Source of the DNA: Chloroflexota bacterium
Lineage (GTDB): Bacteria > Chloroflexota > Dormibacteria > Aeolococcales > Aeolococcaceae
DNA: 64,000 nt
Direction: 5' to 3'
Assembly (NCBI GenBank): GCA_005880985.1
Contig: VBIQ01000004.1
Location: forward strand, 1 to 64,000
Shown here: positions 45,003-53,622 of the stretch, in pieces
Position numbering within the stretch: the stretch's first letter is position 1
Layout of the letters: each line of letters begins with the position of its first letter
The notes under the pieces: model-generated
Seen by the model: the letters and a program-made list of their open reading frames with translations, nothing else
What the model was told of the DNA's origin: nothing
Database searches by the model: none
Position numbers and translations under genes: made by a program

Positions 45003-46505
45003 ATGGCGCAGGACGGTACCGCTGAGCATCGTTGCTCTGAGCAGATGGCGCGTGACGTCACCGTCCGGCGTGCTCGAGCGGCCCTGGCGCTGCTCCTCAC
45101 TCCCGTGGTCGTGGGCGGCCTGGCCTTCCAGGGCGGCAGCTCGAGCCGCGGTCCGGCGCGCATTCCGGATCCGATACGGCAGCAGCGCCCGCTGGCCCAC
45201 TTCGACACCCAGCAGCAGAACGTCCCGCTCGCCCTGCCGCCGGCAGCGGCGCCGCCCGACCCGGCCCCGGCCGCGGTGCTGAGCGCGCCCCTTCGCCGCC
45301 ACGAGGTGCTGGGGTTCGCCCCCTACTGGACCCTCGACCGGTCGCCGACCTTCGACGTGCGGTCGCTCTCCACCATCGCCTATTTCGGGGTCGACCTCGC
45401 CGGGGACGGATCGCTGGTCCAGTCCGGCGACGGCTGGACCGGATATCGCAGCCAGGCGCTCGCGTCGCTGATCAGCCGGGCTCACCGCGCCGGTGACCGG
45501 GTGGTGCTGGTGGCCAAGTGCTTCGACGACGCCACCCTGCACGCCCTGGTCAGCGACCCGCAGGCTCCGTCGCACCTCGCGTCCAACCTGGCCGCCGCCA
45601 TCCGCGACCGGAGCATGGACGGGGCCAACCTCGACCTGGAGGGAACCGGCTCGACCGACCGCGCCGCCTTCACCCGATTCGTCGTGGCTGCCGCCCAGGC
45701 GCTGCACGGCGCCGACCCACGCTGGCAGGTGAGCGTCGACACCTACGCCGGTTCCGCGTCCAACTCCGACGGCTTCTTCGACGTCGCTGGCTTCGCATCC
45801 GCGGTCGATGCCCTGTTCGTGATGGCCTATGACATGTACTCGGGCGACACGGCGTCGCCGAATGCACCGCTCACCGGATACAGCTCGAACGACACCGACA
45901 GCATGGCCGCGTACACGTCGCGCGTGCCGGCGGGCAAGCTGCTGCTGGGGGTGCCGTTCTATGGCTACGATTGGCAGACCGCCGACGGCAATGCCGGAGC
46001 TCGCACCGCCGGAGGTCCGACCGCGATGACCTATGCGGCCGTCGTCGCCGCCGCCCATCAGCCGCAGTGGGACAGCCGCGGATCGGTGCCCTGGGCCGCC
46101 TACCAGGACGACCATCAGCGCTGGCACCAGACCTGGTTCGACGATCCCCACTCGCTCGCCTTGAAGGCGCAGTTGGTCAACCAGTTCCGCCTGCGCGGTG
46201 TGGGCGCCTGGGCGCTCGGCATGGACGGCGGCGACCCCGCGATGATGGCCGCGCTGACCGGGCGTTCGGCCCCCGTCAAGGCTCCGTCGAGCCAGCTCGG
46301 GACGACGCCCACGCCGACGCCGGGCCCGCCGTCACCCGGGCCCGCGGCGCCCCCGCCGTCCAGACCGACGCCCAGGCCGACACCGTCGCCCAGCCCGTCG
46401 CCGCCACCGCCGCCGCCGCCGACGGCGCCCCCGCAGCCGCCCCCACCGACGCCCCCACCGCCGCCGACCCCGCCACCGATCCCGACACCGCCGTCCGTCC
46501 CCTAG
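45003..46505 (+). CDS. Secreted GH18-family (chitinase-fold) protein with proline-rich tail
   Basis: A 500-aa protein: signal segment (RARAALALLLTPVVVGGLAF), linker, GH18 TIM barrel (about 90-420) and a C-terminal tail of about 65 residues made mostly of Pro, Thr and Ser. The catalytic motif reads DGANLDLEG with the acid/base Glu present; VMAYDMYSG, LGVPFYGYDW and GAWALGMDGGD also fit spore-germination/YaaH-like GH18 proteins. It probably acts on cell-wall or chitin-like polysaccharides. The ATG at 45045 gives a tidier signal peptide and is a serious alternative start. Confidence 0.85.
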   Translation: MAQDGTAEHRCSEQMARDVTVRRARAALALLLTPVVVGGLAFQGGSSSRGPARIPDPIRQQRPLAHFDTQQQNVPLALPPAAAPPDPAPAAVLSAPLRRHEVLGFAPYWTLDRSPTFDVRSLSTIAYFGVDLAGDGSLVQSGDGWTGYRSQALASLISRAHRAGDRVVLVAKCFDDATLHALVSDPQAPSHLASNLAAAIRDRSMDGANLDLEGTGSTDRAAFTRFVVAAAQALHGADPRWQVSVDTYAGSASNSDGFFDVAGFASAVDALFVMAYDMYSGDTASPNAPLTGYSSNDTDSMAAYTSRVPAGKLLLGVPFYGYDWQTADGNAGARTAGGPTAMTYAAVVAAAHQPQWDSRGSVPWAAYQDDHQRWHQTWFDDPHSLALKAQLVNQFRLRGVGAWALGMDGGDPAMMAALTGRSAPVKAPSSQLGTTPTPTPGPPSPGPAAPPPSRPTPRPTPSPSPSPPPPPPPTAPPQPPPPTPPPPPTPPPIPTPPSVP

Positions 46506-46523
46506 CCCGGCGGTCTGCCGGGC
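46505..46523 (+). terminator. Hairpin at the GH18 stop codon
   Basis: A perfect 7-bp stem GCCCGGC/GCCGGGC with a GGTCT loop begins at the last base of the TAG. It lies between convergent genes and could act on both. Confidence 0.45.
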
Positions 46524-46529
46524 CCGTTG

Positions 46530-47516
46530 CTAGCCCGCCCGCCGGGTGGGGGTGGTCCCCGTGCCCCCGCGACGGGGCTGGCCGCGCCGGGCGGCGAGGA
46601 ACTCTTCGAGCATGGCCCCGACGACGTCCGGCAGCTCCAGCTGGGGACAGTGGCCGCAATCCTCGATGACGTGGAGCCGCGACCGGTGGAGCAATCGCTG
46701 CAGGGCGAGGGCGTGGTCCACCGGAACGAAGCGGTCCTGGCGGCCCCAGAGCAGCAGGGTCGGCATCCGCAGCTCGCCGACGAGGTCGAGCAGCCGGCCG
46801 TCGAGCTCGGCCACCAGGTCGCGGGCCAGCGCGAAGAGACGGACCACGTCGTCGCGGTTGCGATAGAAGCGGCTGAACCCGGCGACCGAGTCGGGGTCGA
46901 CCCGGCTGGCGTCGTGAAAGGCGAGGGTGGAGTAGACGCGGGCGACGATGAGCTCGACCAGACCCGGTGGTGCCAACCCGGCGGCGGGGCTGAGGATCAT
47001 CTGGAGGGGCGCCGGCGTGGTGAGCACCCGCCACCAGAGTGGGACGCCACGCGCGAGGCCGGCGCAGCCGATCAACACCAGCCGGTCGACAGCGTCGGGA
47101 TGGGTGACCGCGTAGTGGAGCGCGACCGCGCCGCCCATCGAGTTGCCCACCAGGGTCACCGGCTCGCCATGGGCACGGCGCCGGACCAGTTCCGAGACCG
47201 CGGCGACGTGCGACGGCAGCATCGGTCGGCGCGCGGTGGCTGCCGATTCGCCGAACCCGGGCAGGTCGAGGGCGATGACGTGATGGCGCGCTGCCAGTCG
47301 GGGCATCAGCAGCCGCCAGGTATTGAGGCTGTCGGCAAACCCGTGGAGGAAGAGGACGGTCGGTCCGGTGCCGCCCTCGACCAGGCGGACGGGACCGCCT
47401 CGGAGAAGCAGGCGTCGCTCGACGAGATCGCCACCCCCGCCCGCCGCAGGTCCTACCGACCGCGCCGCGATCGCCACGTGGGCTGCTTCTCCTGCCGCCA
47501 TCTGCGCCGGCGGCAT
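46530..47516 (-). CDS. Alpha/beta hydrolase
   Basis: A 328-aa alpha/beta-fold hydrolase. Oxyanion segment LFLHGFADS (about residues 55-63), nucleophile elbow VGNSMGGAV (Ser about 125), acid in WGRQDRFVP and the catalytic His in IEDCGHCPQLE are all in order. A cap region of about 80 residues lies before the acid. Likely an esterase, lipase or C-C hydrolase (MhpC/BphD-like spacing); substrate unknown. The Pro/Arg/Thr-rich end is disordered. A TACCAT at 47531-47536 (minus) may be its promoter, with a short leader. Confidence 0.88.
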   Translation of the reverse strand: MPPAQMAAGEAAHVAIAARSVGPAAGGGGDLVERRLLLRGGPVRLVEGGTGPTVLFLHGFADSLNTWRLLMPRLAARHHVIALDLPGFGESAATARRPMLPSHVAAVSELVRRRAHGEPVTLVGNSMGGAVALHYAVTHPDAVDRLVLIGCAGLARGVPLWWRVLTTPAPLQMILSPAAGLAPPGLVELIVARVYSTLAFHDASRVDPDSVAGFSRFYRNRDDVVRLFALARDLVAELDGRLLDLVGELRMPTLLLWGRQDRFVPVDHALALQRLLHRSRLHVIEDCGHCPQLELPDVVGAMLEEFLAARRGQPRRGGTGTTPTRRAG

Positions 47517-47585
47517 GTCTGTTCGGTGTGATGGTACGCGTGTAACCCGGCCGGTGACCGGATTCGATCGTGTCGCGGTGCGCTC

Positions 47586-49187
47586 TCAGCGAGCCGTGGC
47601 CCGGTAGAGCAGCTGCCAGTTCCCCCCGGTCCACCCCGCGATCTCGGTGAACGGCTCGCTGCGCAGCTCGCCGCCGAAGAGCAGAACCCCGTCGTCGGTG
47701 GTGACCATCGCCGTTGCCGTCGCCGGCGCCGAGGTCGGACTCAGCTCCGACCAGACGCCGCCGCGCCAGCGCCAGGTCTGAGAGCTCGCCCCGCCGCCGA
47801 CGAAGAGCAGCACCCCGTGGTCGCCCGGGTCCGCGGCGAGCGTGGCGCCCGGATCGAAGGGAGGCGCGGCCGTCGACACTCTCTCCGTCCACTGCGAGCC
47901 CGACCAGGTCCAGGTGCTCGAACTCTGTCCCGACGGCTGTCCCGGTGGGGTCAGCATCAGCACCGCACCGGTGCCGGGGTCGTAGGCGAGGGGACCCAGC
48001 ACCGGTGGCACTCTCCGGGCGGTGGCCCGGTGCCAGTCCACCCCATCCCAGGTCCAGGTCTGCACCGGGAGCAGTGAGCCGTCGGGGGCGACCGGGGCGT
48101 CGACCATCAGCATCACCCGGTCTCGCTCGTCCCAGACCATCCCCGCCTCCCCGGCCGGAGGCGAGTGGGCCGGGTGCAACCGTTGCCAGTGCCCGTCCCA
48201 CTGCCAGGTGTCGGCGCCGGGCGGGGCGGTGTCGGAACCTCCGAGCCCACCGAAGAGGATCACCGCCACCTGGACGGGGCTGTAGGCCATCCCGGCGAAC
48301 CCACGCGGCGGCGGTGCCCCGGTGTCGGCGGAGGACCCCCAGCCGTGGACCGCGTCCCAGGTCCAGGTGTCTCCCAGGGCGACGCCCGCCGGACTCTCGC
48401 TGTTGCGGGGCGGCCCGTTGGCCACGCCTCCGAAGACGAGCACGGCGCGGCCGAAAACGGCGATGCCCGCTCCCTGCCGGGAACGCGGCAACTGGGCCGC
48501 CGGGATGGAGAGGTACCGACGCGGAGCGGTGCTCGCCGGGGTGGGCGCGATCGCGGCCGCTGTCGCTGCGGCCGTCACTCTCGGCGGGGTGGCGGCGGGT
48601 CGGAGCCGGACCGCTCCCACCGTCGCCACCCCCGTCAGCCCGACGGCGAGCAGCGCGGCAGCGATGCGCCGGCGGCGGACGCCCACGGTGCCGCCGGGGG
48701 CCGCCCTCCCGGGCTGCGGCTGGCTCCAGGCGCCCGGCGGGGGTGGCTCCACCCCCGGTCGCCGCGTCAAGCCCGCGCGTCCCTGTCCGGGGCTGAGCAC
48801 CACGGCCATCCTCGCGGCGGCCACCGCCTGGCCGAGCTCGTCGCGTTCGAGCAGCGCGGCGACCCCGTCGACTCCGCCGGCATCGCTCAGCGCCAGCAGC
48901 AGGACGTGGTCGCTGTCCCCGCTGTCGACCAACGCCGCCAGCCTCGGGTCGCCTCCGGGCAGACGCAGCACCGGGGAGGCGGCACCGGCAACCGCCATCA
49001 GGTAGCGCACCGCGGCCGGCGGCCCCGCCAGCCGCGCCACCCACCAGACCCCCGGCGTCGAGCAGCGGTCGACCAGCGCCAGCACCCGCCTGGCCAGCTG
49101 GGGGCCGTCGCCGGTCAGCTCGTCCCAGACCACCCCCGGCGCGCGGTACGGCCCCAGGATGGCGTCCGCGGCGGGGTGGCGTGACAT
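47586..49187 (-). CDS. Transmembrane protein with Kelch-like beta-propeller
   Basis: A 533-aa protein. The first 210 residues are cytosolic alpha/beta with no recognised domain (GPYRAPGVVWDELTGDGPQL, then a Pro/Gly-rich stretch). One helix RRRRIAAALLAVGLTGVATVGAV crosses the membrane. The rest (about 290-533) is an extracytoplasmic propeller of Kelch/galactose-oxidase type, with repeats such as VLVFGGVAN, WTWDAVHGW, VILFGGLGG, WQWDGHWQR, WTWDGVDWH and VLLFGGELR. ATG lies 1 nt after the aldehyde dehydrogenase stop, so the two form an operon. Function unknown. Confidence 0.78.
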   Translation of the reverse strand: MSRHPAADAILGPYRAPGVVWDELTGDGPQLARRVLALVDRCSTPGVWWVARLAGPPAAVRYLMAVAGAASPVLRLPGGDPRLAALVDSGDSDHVLLLALSDAGGVDGVAALLERDELGQAVAAARMAVVLSPGQGRAGLTRRPGVEPPPPGAWSQPQPGRAAPGGTVGVRRRRIAAALLAVGLTGVATVGAVRLRPAATPPRVTAAATAAAIAPTPASTAPRRYLSIPAAQLPRSRQGAGIAVFGRAVLVFGGVANGPPRNSESPAGVALGDTWTWDAVHGWGSSADTGAPPPRGFAGMAYSPVQVAVILFGGLGGSDTAPPGADTWQWDGHWQRLHPAHSPPAGEAGMVWDERDRVMLMVDAPVAPDGSLLPVQTWTWDGVDWHRATARRVPPVLGPLAYDPGTGAVLMLTPPGQPSGQSSSTWTWSGSQWTERVSTAAPPFDPGATLAADPGDHGVLLFVGGGASSQTWRWRGGVWSELSPTSAPATATAMVTTDDGVLLFGGELRSEPFTEIAGWTGGNWQLLYRATAR

Positions 49188-49188
49188 C

Positions 49189-50649
49189 TCAGAGTTGGAG
49201 CGACTTGACCTCGAGGTACTCCTCGAGCCCGTAGCGGCCGAGCTCACGGCCGAGGCCCGACTGCTTGTAGCCGCCGAACGGGGCCAACGGGTTGAAGGCA
49301 CCGCCGTTGACGTCCACCTGCCCGGCCCGCATTCCCCGGGCGAAGGCGAGCGCCGTCTCACGATCGCCCGCCCACACGCCGCCGGCGAGGCCATAGACGG
49401 TGCCGTTGGCGATCTCCAGCGCCTGCTCGGGCGTGTCGTAGGGAATGATCGAGAGCACCGGTCCGAAGATCTCCTCCTGGGCGATGGTCATCTCGGGCCG
49501 CACGTCGGCGAAGACCGTCGGCCGCACGAAGTACCCGCGCTCCAGACCTTCCGGCTTGCCGGGACCGCCGCAGACCAGCCGCGCTCCCTCGTCGATGCCC
49601 TTGCGGATGTAGCCCTGGACGCGCTCGTACTGCGCCTGCGAGATCAGCGGGCCGAGCCGGGTGCCCTCGGCGAAGGGGTCGCCGGGGCTGAACGACTGCG
49701 CCGTCTCGCCGGCGATGGCGATCGCCTCCTCCTGGTGCGCCCGCGGCACCAGCATCCGCGTCCAGGCGTTGCAGGTCTGGCCGGAGTTGAGGAAGGCGTT
49801 GCTGACGCCGCCGCTCACCGCGCGACGCAGGTCGGCACCCTCGAGGATCACGTTGGCCGACTTGCCGCCTAGCTCCAAGGCGACGCGCTTGACCGTCTGC
49901 GCCGCCAGCTCGGCCACCCGGCGACCTGCCCGGGTGGAACCGGTGAACGACACCATGTCGACCAGGCCGTGCGCCGCCATCGCCTCGCCGACCACCGGCC
50001 CGTAGCCGGTTACGAGGTTGAAGACCCCGGCGGGGAGCTCCGCCTCCTCCATGACCTCCGCGAACACGAAGGCGTTGAGCGGCGCGACCTCGCTCGGCTT
50101 GAGCACCACGGTGCAGCCGGCGGCCAGCGCCGGCGCCACCTTGGCGACGATCTGATGCAGCGGGTAGTTCCAGGGGGTGATGGCGGCAACGACACCGACC
50201 GGCTCGCGCACCACCAGTGAGTTGCCGATCTCCTCCTCGAACGAGTAGTCGGTGATCAGCTGGGCGTAGATCCCGCTGACGATCGTCGGCAGGCCGGCCT
50301 GGATCATGGTGGAGAGCGGCAGCGGCATCCCCACCTCGCCGCTGATCAGCTTGGCGATGCGTTCGCTGCGGGCCGCCAGCCCCTGCTGGATGCGCAGCAG
50401 GTACTGGGCGCGCCCGCCAGGAGAGAGCGCCGACCAGCCGGGCAGGGCGGCGGCGGCGGCCTGCACCGCTCGCTCGACGTCCGCAGGGGTGCCCTCGGGA
50501 ACGCTGCCGATCACCTCTTCGGTGGAGGCGCTGATCACGTCGATGCGTCCGCTGCCGGAGCTCGGCACCCACCGTCCCCCGATGTAGAGCCGGTCGCGAT
50601 GATCGGATGGCGGCGCCGCCGCCGCCGGACCGGTCTTCAGTTCAGTCAC
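49189..50649 (-). CDS. NAD(P)-dependent aldehyde dehydrogenase
   Basis: A 486-aa ALDH-superfamily enzyme. NAD-binding ITPWNYPL and VLKPSEVAP, the general-base Glu in [10 protein letters not shown] (about residue 250), the nucleophile Cys in NSGQTCNAW (about residue 284), and [22 protein letters not shown] at the end are all conserved. Substrate unknown; overall it resembles broad-range ALDHs of the DhaS/BetB area. GTG start with GGAGGA before it. It leads a two-gene operon with a Kelch-like membrane protein. Confidence 0.93.
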   Translation of the reverse strand: MTELKTGPAAAAPPSDHRDRLYIGGRWVPSSGSGRIDVISASTEEVIGSVPEGTPADVERAVQAAAAALPGWSALSPGGRAQYLLRIQQGLAARSERIAKLISGEVGMPLPLSTMIQAGLPTIVSGIYAQLITDYSFEEEIGNSLVVREPVGVVAAITPWNYPLHQIVAKVAPALAAGCTVVLKPSEVAPLNAFVFAEVMEEAELPAGVFNLVTGYGPVVGEAMAAHGLVDMVSFTGSTRAGRRVAELAAQTVKRVALELGGKSANVILEGADLRRAVSGGVSNAFLNSGQTCNAWTRMLVPRAHQEEAIAIAGETAQSFSPGDPFAEGTRLGPLISQAQYERVQGYIRKGIDEGARLVCGGPGKPEGLERGYFVRPTVFADVRPEMTIAQEEIFGPVLSIIPYDTPEQALEIANGTVYGLAGGVWAGDRETALAFARGMRAGQVDVNGGAFNPLAPFGGYKQSGLGRELGRYGLEEYLEVKSLQL

Positions 50650-50716
50650 GTCTCGTCCTCCAGGCCCCCTCGGCGCATGCCAACCATGGCCGGCTCATTG
50701 TGGCGCTGCCGGGACC

Positions 50717-50722
50717 TACCCT
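50717..50722 (+). promoter_or_regulatory. TACCCT -10 box for the DUF3465 gene
   Basis: TACCCT, 8 nt, then the GTG at 50731. It lies 68-73 nt beyond the start of the divergent aldehyde dehydrogenase gene. Confidence 0.5.
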
Positions 50723-50730
50723 GTGCAGCC

Positions 50731-51132
50731 GTGAGAGCCGGTTGCGCGGCCGTCGTCACCGGGCTGCTGGCGCTGTCGGCCGCCGCCTGCGGTGACCCGA
50801 GCGTGGACAACGGCGCGGTCGCCTCGGCGATCGCTGCTCGCAGCCCGGCCGAGGTGACGCTGCGCGGACCGGTGCGCACGGTGCTGACCGACTCGTTCGG
50901 TGCGGACGGCCGGCACCAGCGCTTCACCGTCGACCTGGGCGGCGGCGTTGTCGTCGAGATCGACCACAACCTGTCGCTCGCGCCACGGGTGCCGGTGACC
51001 GCCGGCACCACGGTGACGGTACACGGTCAGTTCGAGCCCGATCCGGGCCACCCGGTGATCCACTTCACCCATCACGCCACCGGGCGTCACGAGGGCGGTT
51101 GGATCGACCTCAGCGGGACGCGCTACCAGTGA
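50731..51132 (+). CDS. DUF3465-like lipoprotein
   Basis: A 133-aa protein with a lipoprotein signal (VVTGLLALSAAACGD, Cys about residue 20). The mature part matches the DUF3465 pattern: HQRFTVDLGGGVVVEIDHNLSLAPRVP, then GTTVTVHGQFE, and the end VIHFTHHATGRHEGGWIDLSG. The family is an OB-like small beta barrel of unknown function, best known from Gammaproteobacteria. Its end overlaps the convergent DedA gene by 10 nt. The start is set by the upstream TACCCT box. Confidence 0.75.
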   Translation: MRAGCAAVVTGLLALSAAACGDPSVDNGAVASAIAARSPAEVTLRGPVRTVLTDSFGADGRHQRFTVDLGGGVVVEIDHNLSLAPRVPVTAGTTVTVHGQFEPDPGHPVIHFTHHATGRHEGGWIDLSGTRYQ

Positions 51133-52022
51133 GGCTGCGTGGCTGCGGTGGTTTGGGCCGATTGCCCGCGGCGTCGATAGGTGAGATTGAGCAAGCGCTC
51201 GCCGGCGGTGGCACCGACGCCACGGCGGGTGATCACCACGTAGAACACGGCGACGGTGGCGAGCACCGCCAGCACCTCGACCCAACCCGCTCCCTCGCCG
51301 ACACCGGCGATGCCTCGCGCCAGCGCTCCCAGACCCACGACGATGCAGGCGACGATCACCAGGTCGATGGCCACCGCCATGGCGAAGCGCCACACCCCGG
51401 GGGTGTCGAGCAGGATGTGGTCCTCGCGGCTGATCGGAGGCACGCGACGCACCGCGACCCACGCGCCGACTCCGGCGACAATGAGCAGGGCACCGCGCAG
51501 CGCGAGCTTCTCGATGTTGGTGAAGAAGTGCTCGGCCGGGATGCCCACCACCGCGCCGAGCACGGTGAAGATCACCACCCACACCGCCATCGCCGGCAGG
51601 GCGCCGAGGAGGAACTGGCGCCGGTCGACGCGGACCGCGCCGGCGGCCAGGGTGGTGTAGATGCGCAGCCCGGGGATGAGCCGGGAGACGGCGATCCCCA
51701 TCGGCCCCGCTGCTCGCAGCCGGTCCTCCACACGCCGAAGCGACCTGCCGGCGCCGAGCCGCTCGGCCAGCGCCTCCAGTCCCGGCGCCCCGAGTGCCCG
51801 CGCCCACTCGTAGCCGATGGCGGCTCCGCCTCCGCAGGCCACCCACGCCAGGGGGACGAAGAGCCACCAGGTGAGCGACCCGCTGGCGATCAGCAGGCCG
51901 GCGGCGATCAGTACCAGCTCCCCCGGCGCGAAGGGCAGCGGCACCCCCGCTTCCTCGGAAAAGAGGAGAAAGCAGAGCAGAAGGAGGGCGACCGTCCCCG
52001 AGAAGCCGGCGAGAAAGGTCAT
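51123..52022 (-). CDS. DedA-family membrane protein fused to a C-terminal RDD-like domain
   Basis: A 299-aa polytopic membrane protein. Residues 1-200 are a DedA/SNARE-associated domain (undecaprenyl phosphate/polyprenyl lipid flippase family): GVPLPFAPGELVLIAAG, the Arg-containing SRLIPGLRIYTTLAAG, and GALPAMAVWV. From about 225 a second membrane unit follows with RFAMAVAIDLVIV and the ending GVGATAGERLLNL, both typical of RDD domains. DedA proteins usually stop near 200-220 residues, so this looks like a fusion. RDD domains may bind or shuttle small molecules. Confidence 0.82.
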   Translation of the reverse strand: MTFLAGFSGTVALLLLCFLLFSEEAGVPLPFAPGELVLIAAGLLIASGSLTWWLFVPLAWVACGGGAAIGYEWARALGAPGLEALAERLGAGRSLRRVEDRLRAAGPMGIAVSRLIPGLRIYTTLAAGAVRVDRRQFLLGALPAMAVWVVIFTVLGAVVGIPAEHFFTNIEKLALRGALLIVAGVGAWVAVRRVPPISREDHILLDTPGVWRFAMAVAIDLVIVACIVVGLGALARGIAGVGEGAGWVEVLAVLATVAVFYVVITRRGVGATAGERLLNLTYRRRGQSAQTTAATQPHW

Positions 52023-52172
52023 CGCCCTCGGGTTTCCGAGGCGACGATGCTGCGCCGCGCTCCGCGGTCGCCTCCGGGGTCCCAGTCGACGGCCATGGCC
52101 CAGTTGTATCAGGAGGACCTCGTCACCCCGGTGGCGCCGGGGTGCCGACCTGAGCGAACCCGCAGCCCGTCC

Positions 52173-52967
52173 TCAGTCGGTGTCGACCCTCACCGAGCCC
52201 ATCATCGCGGCGAGCGGCGGCGCCATCCCCTCCGCTCCGGGGGTACGCGGACCGGGCACCCTGCCGAAGTGGAAGTCGACGGGTTCGCGGCCCGGCTGCA
52301 CCGCCCAGCATGACCCGGTGCGGCCGCTGTTGAGCGCCAGCATCACGACGTCGGCGACCTCGTCGGGCTGGAGCAGCGGGAAGCCGGCGGCGCGAAGGTT
52401 GGCCACGCCCTCGCCGACCAGTGGGGTCTCGACGATGCCCGGACACACCGCGTTGATGGTGATGCGGCGCGGCTCCAACACCGGCGCCAGCGAGCGCACC
52501 AGCCCGACGACCGCGTGCTTGCTGGCGGTGTACACGGGGTCGATGGCAAACGCGGTCAGACCGGCGAGCGAGGCGGTGGCGACGATCGCGCCGCCGCCTC
52601 GCCGCTCCAGCGCGGGCAGCACGGCGCGGATGCCGAGGAAGACTCCGTCGACGTTCACCCGCATGATGTGCCGGTACTGCTCGACCGACAGTTGGGCGGG
52701 ATCGGCGACGTTGAGGGCGACCCCGGCGTTGAGGTGGACGACGTCGAGCCCTCCCAGCCGTTCCTCGATCAGTCGGACCGCCGCCTCCCAGGCCGTGGCG
52801 TCGCCCACGTCGACGTCGAGATAGAGCTCCCCGGCGCCCTCGGGCGGGGGCTGGATGTCGGCGATCACCGTTCGCGCGCCCTCGCGCGTCAGCCGGCGCG
52901 CCGTGGCCAGGCCGATGCCGGAGGAGCCTCCGGTGATGAGCGCGATGCGACCGTCGAGCGCAGTCAC
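52173..52967 (-). CDS. Short-chain dehydrogenase/reductase (SDR)
   Basis: A 264-aa classical SDR. The NAD(P)-binding TGGSSGIGLATA (residues 12-23), VDVGDA, LNAGVAL (NAG motif), catalytic Ser in ATASLAGL, and YTASKHA (Tyr-x3-Lys about 150-154) with NAVCPGIVETPLV are present. The acidic-type second strand VIADIQPP hints at NAD preference. GTG start with GGAGGA 7 nt upstream. The substrate is unknown. The 150 bp between it and DedA (52023-52172) holds no gene or clear signal that I can support. Confidence 0.92.
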   Translation of the reverse strand: MTALDGRIALITGGSSGIGLATARRLTREGARTVIADIQPPPEGAGELYLDVDVGDATAWEAAVRLIEERLGGLDVVHLNAGVALNVADPAQLSVEQYRHIMRVNVDGVFLGIRAVLPALERRGGGAIVATASLAGLTAFAIDPVYTASKHAVVGLVRSLAPVLEPRRITINAVCPGIVETPLVGEGVANLRAAGFPLLQPDEVADVVMLALNSGRTGSCWAVQPGREPVDFHFGRVPGPRTPGAEGMAPPLAAMMGSVRVDTD

Positions 52968-53017
52968 TTCTCAGTCCTCCTGGTCTGCGGGGTGACAGCA
53001 TCGCAGGACCGAGCCCC

Positions 53018-53536
53018 TCATCGTCGCGCCACCGGCGGTGGGCCGGCGGCGTCGGCGCGGATCCGCACCGGAAAGCGCTTGATCAGCGTGTAGACCTGAA
53101 GCAGCACCGGCTGGTGGTCGTCGACGTGCAGCACGTACGAGGTCGCGGGGTGGCCGGCAATGACCCGGTCGGTGGTGAGCATCGGCCCGGTCAGCGGCAC
53201 CTTGCCGGTGAGCAGCAGGCGCCCGATCCGCTGTCGCAGGTCGTCGGGCAGTGCCTGAACGTTGCTGATCAGGAAGATGCCACCCGAGGTCATGGCGCGG
53301 ACCAGGCCACCAGGGTTCCACTCAACACCGTCCCACCAGCCGCGTACCAACCGGTCGAAGGGCTGGGTGGTGAGCCCGCGGGCGTCGACCCAGTCGAGCG
53401 ACCGCCCGGACCGGGCCGCGGCGCTCTTCACCAGCGCCACCGGGTTGCGATCGCCCAGCAGGGCCAGCGGCCCGCCTGCTGCCAGGGCCTCGAGCAGAGC
53501 CTGCTCGGGATCGACGGGGGCAGCGGGCTCGGGCAT
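53018..53536 (-). CDS. Protein of unknown function (MoxR/AAA-like fragment possible)
   Basis: A 172-aa cytosolic protein. The segment GGIFLISNVQALPDDLRQRIGRLLLTGKVPL resembles the Walker-B-to-arginine region of MoxR/AAA-5 ATPases, but a Walker A P-loop is missing; GGPLALLGDRNPVALV in the N-terminal half is the nearest equivalent and lacks GKS/T. The end reads VLLQVYTLIKRFPVRI. It could be a non-hydrolysing AAA relative. ATG at 53536 follows a TATGCT box by 8 nt, so the gene is expressed in its own right. Confidence 0.6.
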   Translation of the reverse strand: MPEPAAPVDPEQALLEALAAGGPLALLGDRNPVALVKSAAARSGRSLDWVDARGLTTQPFDRLVRGWWDGVEWNPGGLVRAMTSGGIFLISNVQALPDDLRQRIGRLLLTGKVPLTGPMLTTDRVIAGHPATSYVLHVDDHQPVLLQVYTLIKRFPVRIRADAAGPPPVARR

Positions 53537-53544
53537 GCGGCCGG

Positions 53545-53550
53545 AGCATA
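53545..53550 (-). promoter_or_regulatory. TATGCT -10 box for the 172-aa unknown protein
   Basis: TATGCT on the minus strand, 8 nt, then the ATG at 53536. The divergent gapN-like gene has a box at 53608. Confidence 0.5.
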
Positions 53551-53607
53551 GAGCCGTCGCGCCGGCAGCCTCCTTGCCACGCGCTCAGGCGGTGCGCTCC
53601 CGACGGG

Positions 53608-53613
53608 TACGAT
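53608..53613 (+). promoter_or_regulatory. TACGAT -10 box for the gapN-like gene
   Basis: TACGAT, 9 nt, then the ATG at 53623. Confidence 0.5.
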
Positions 53614-53622
53614 CGCGCGGCG

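Noticed and set aside
46276..49044. 922-codon minus-strand open frame
   Set aside because: Overlaps the hydrolase, Kelch-like and GH18 genes in a different frame; low-complexity composition.
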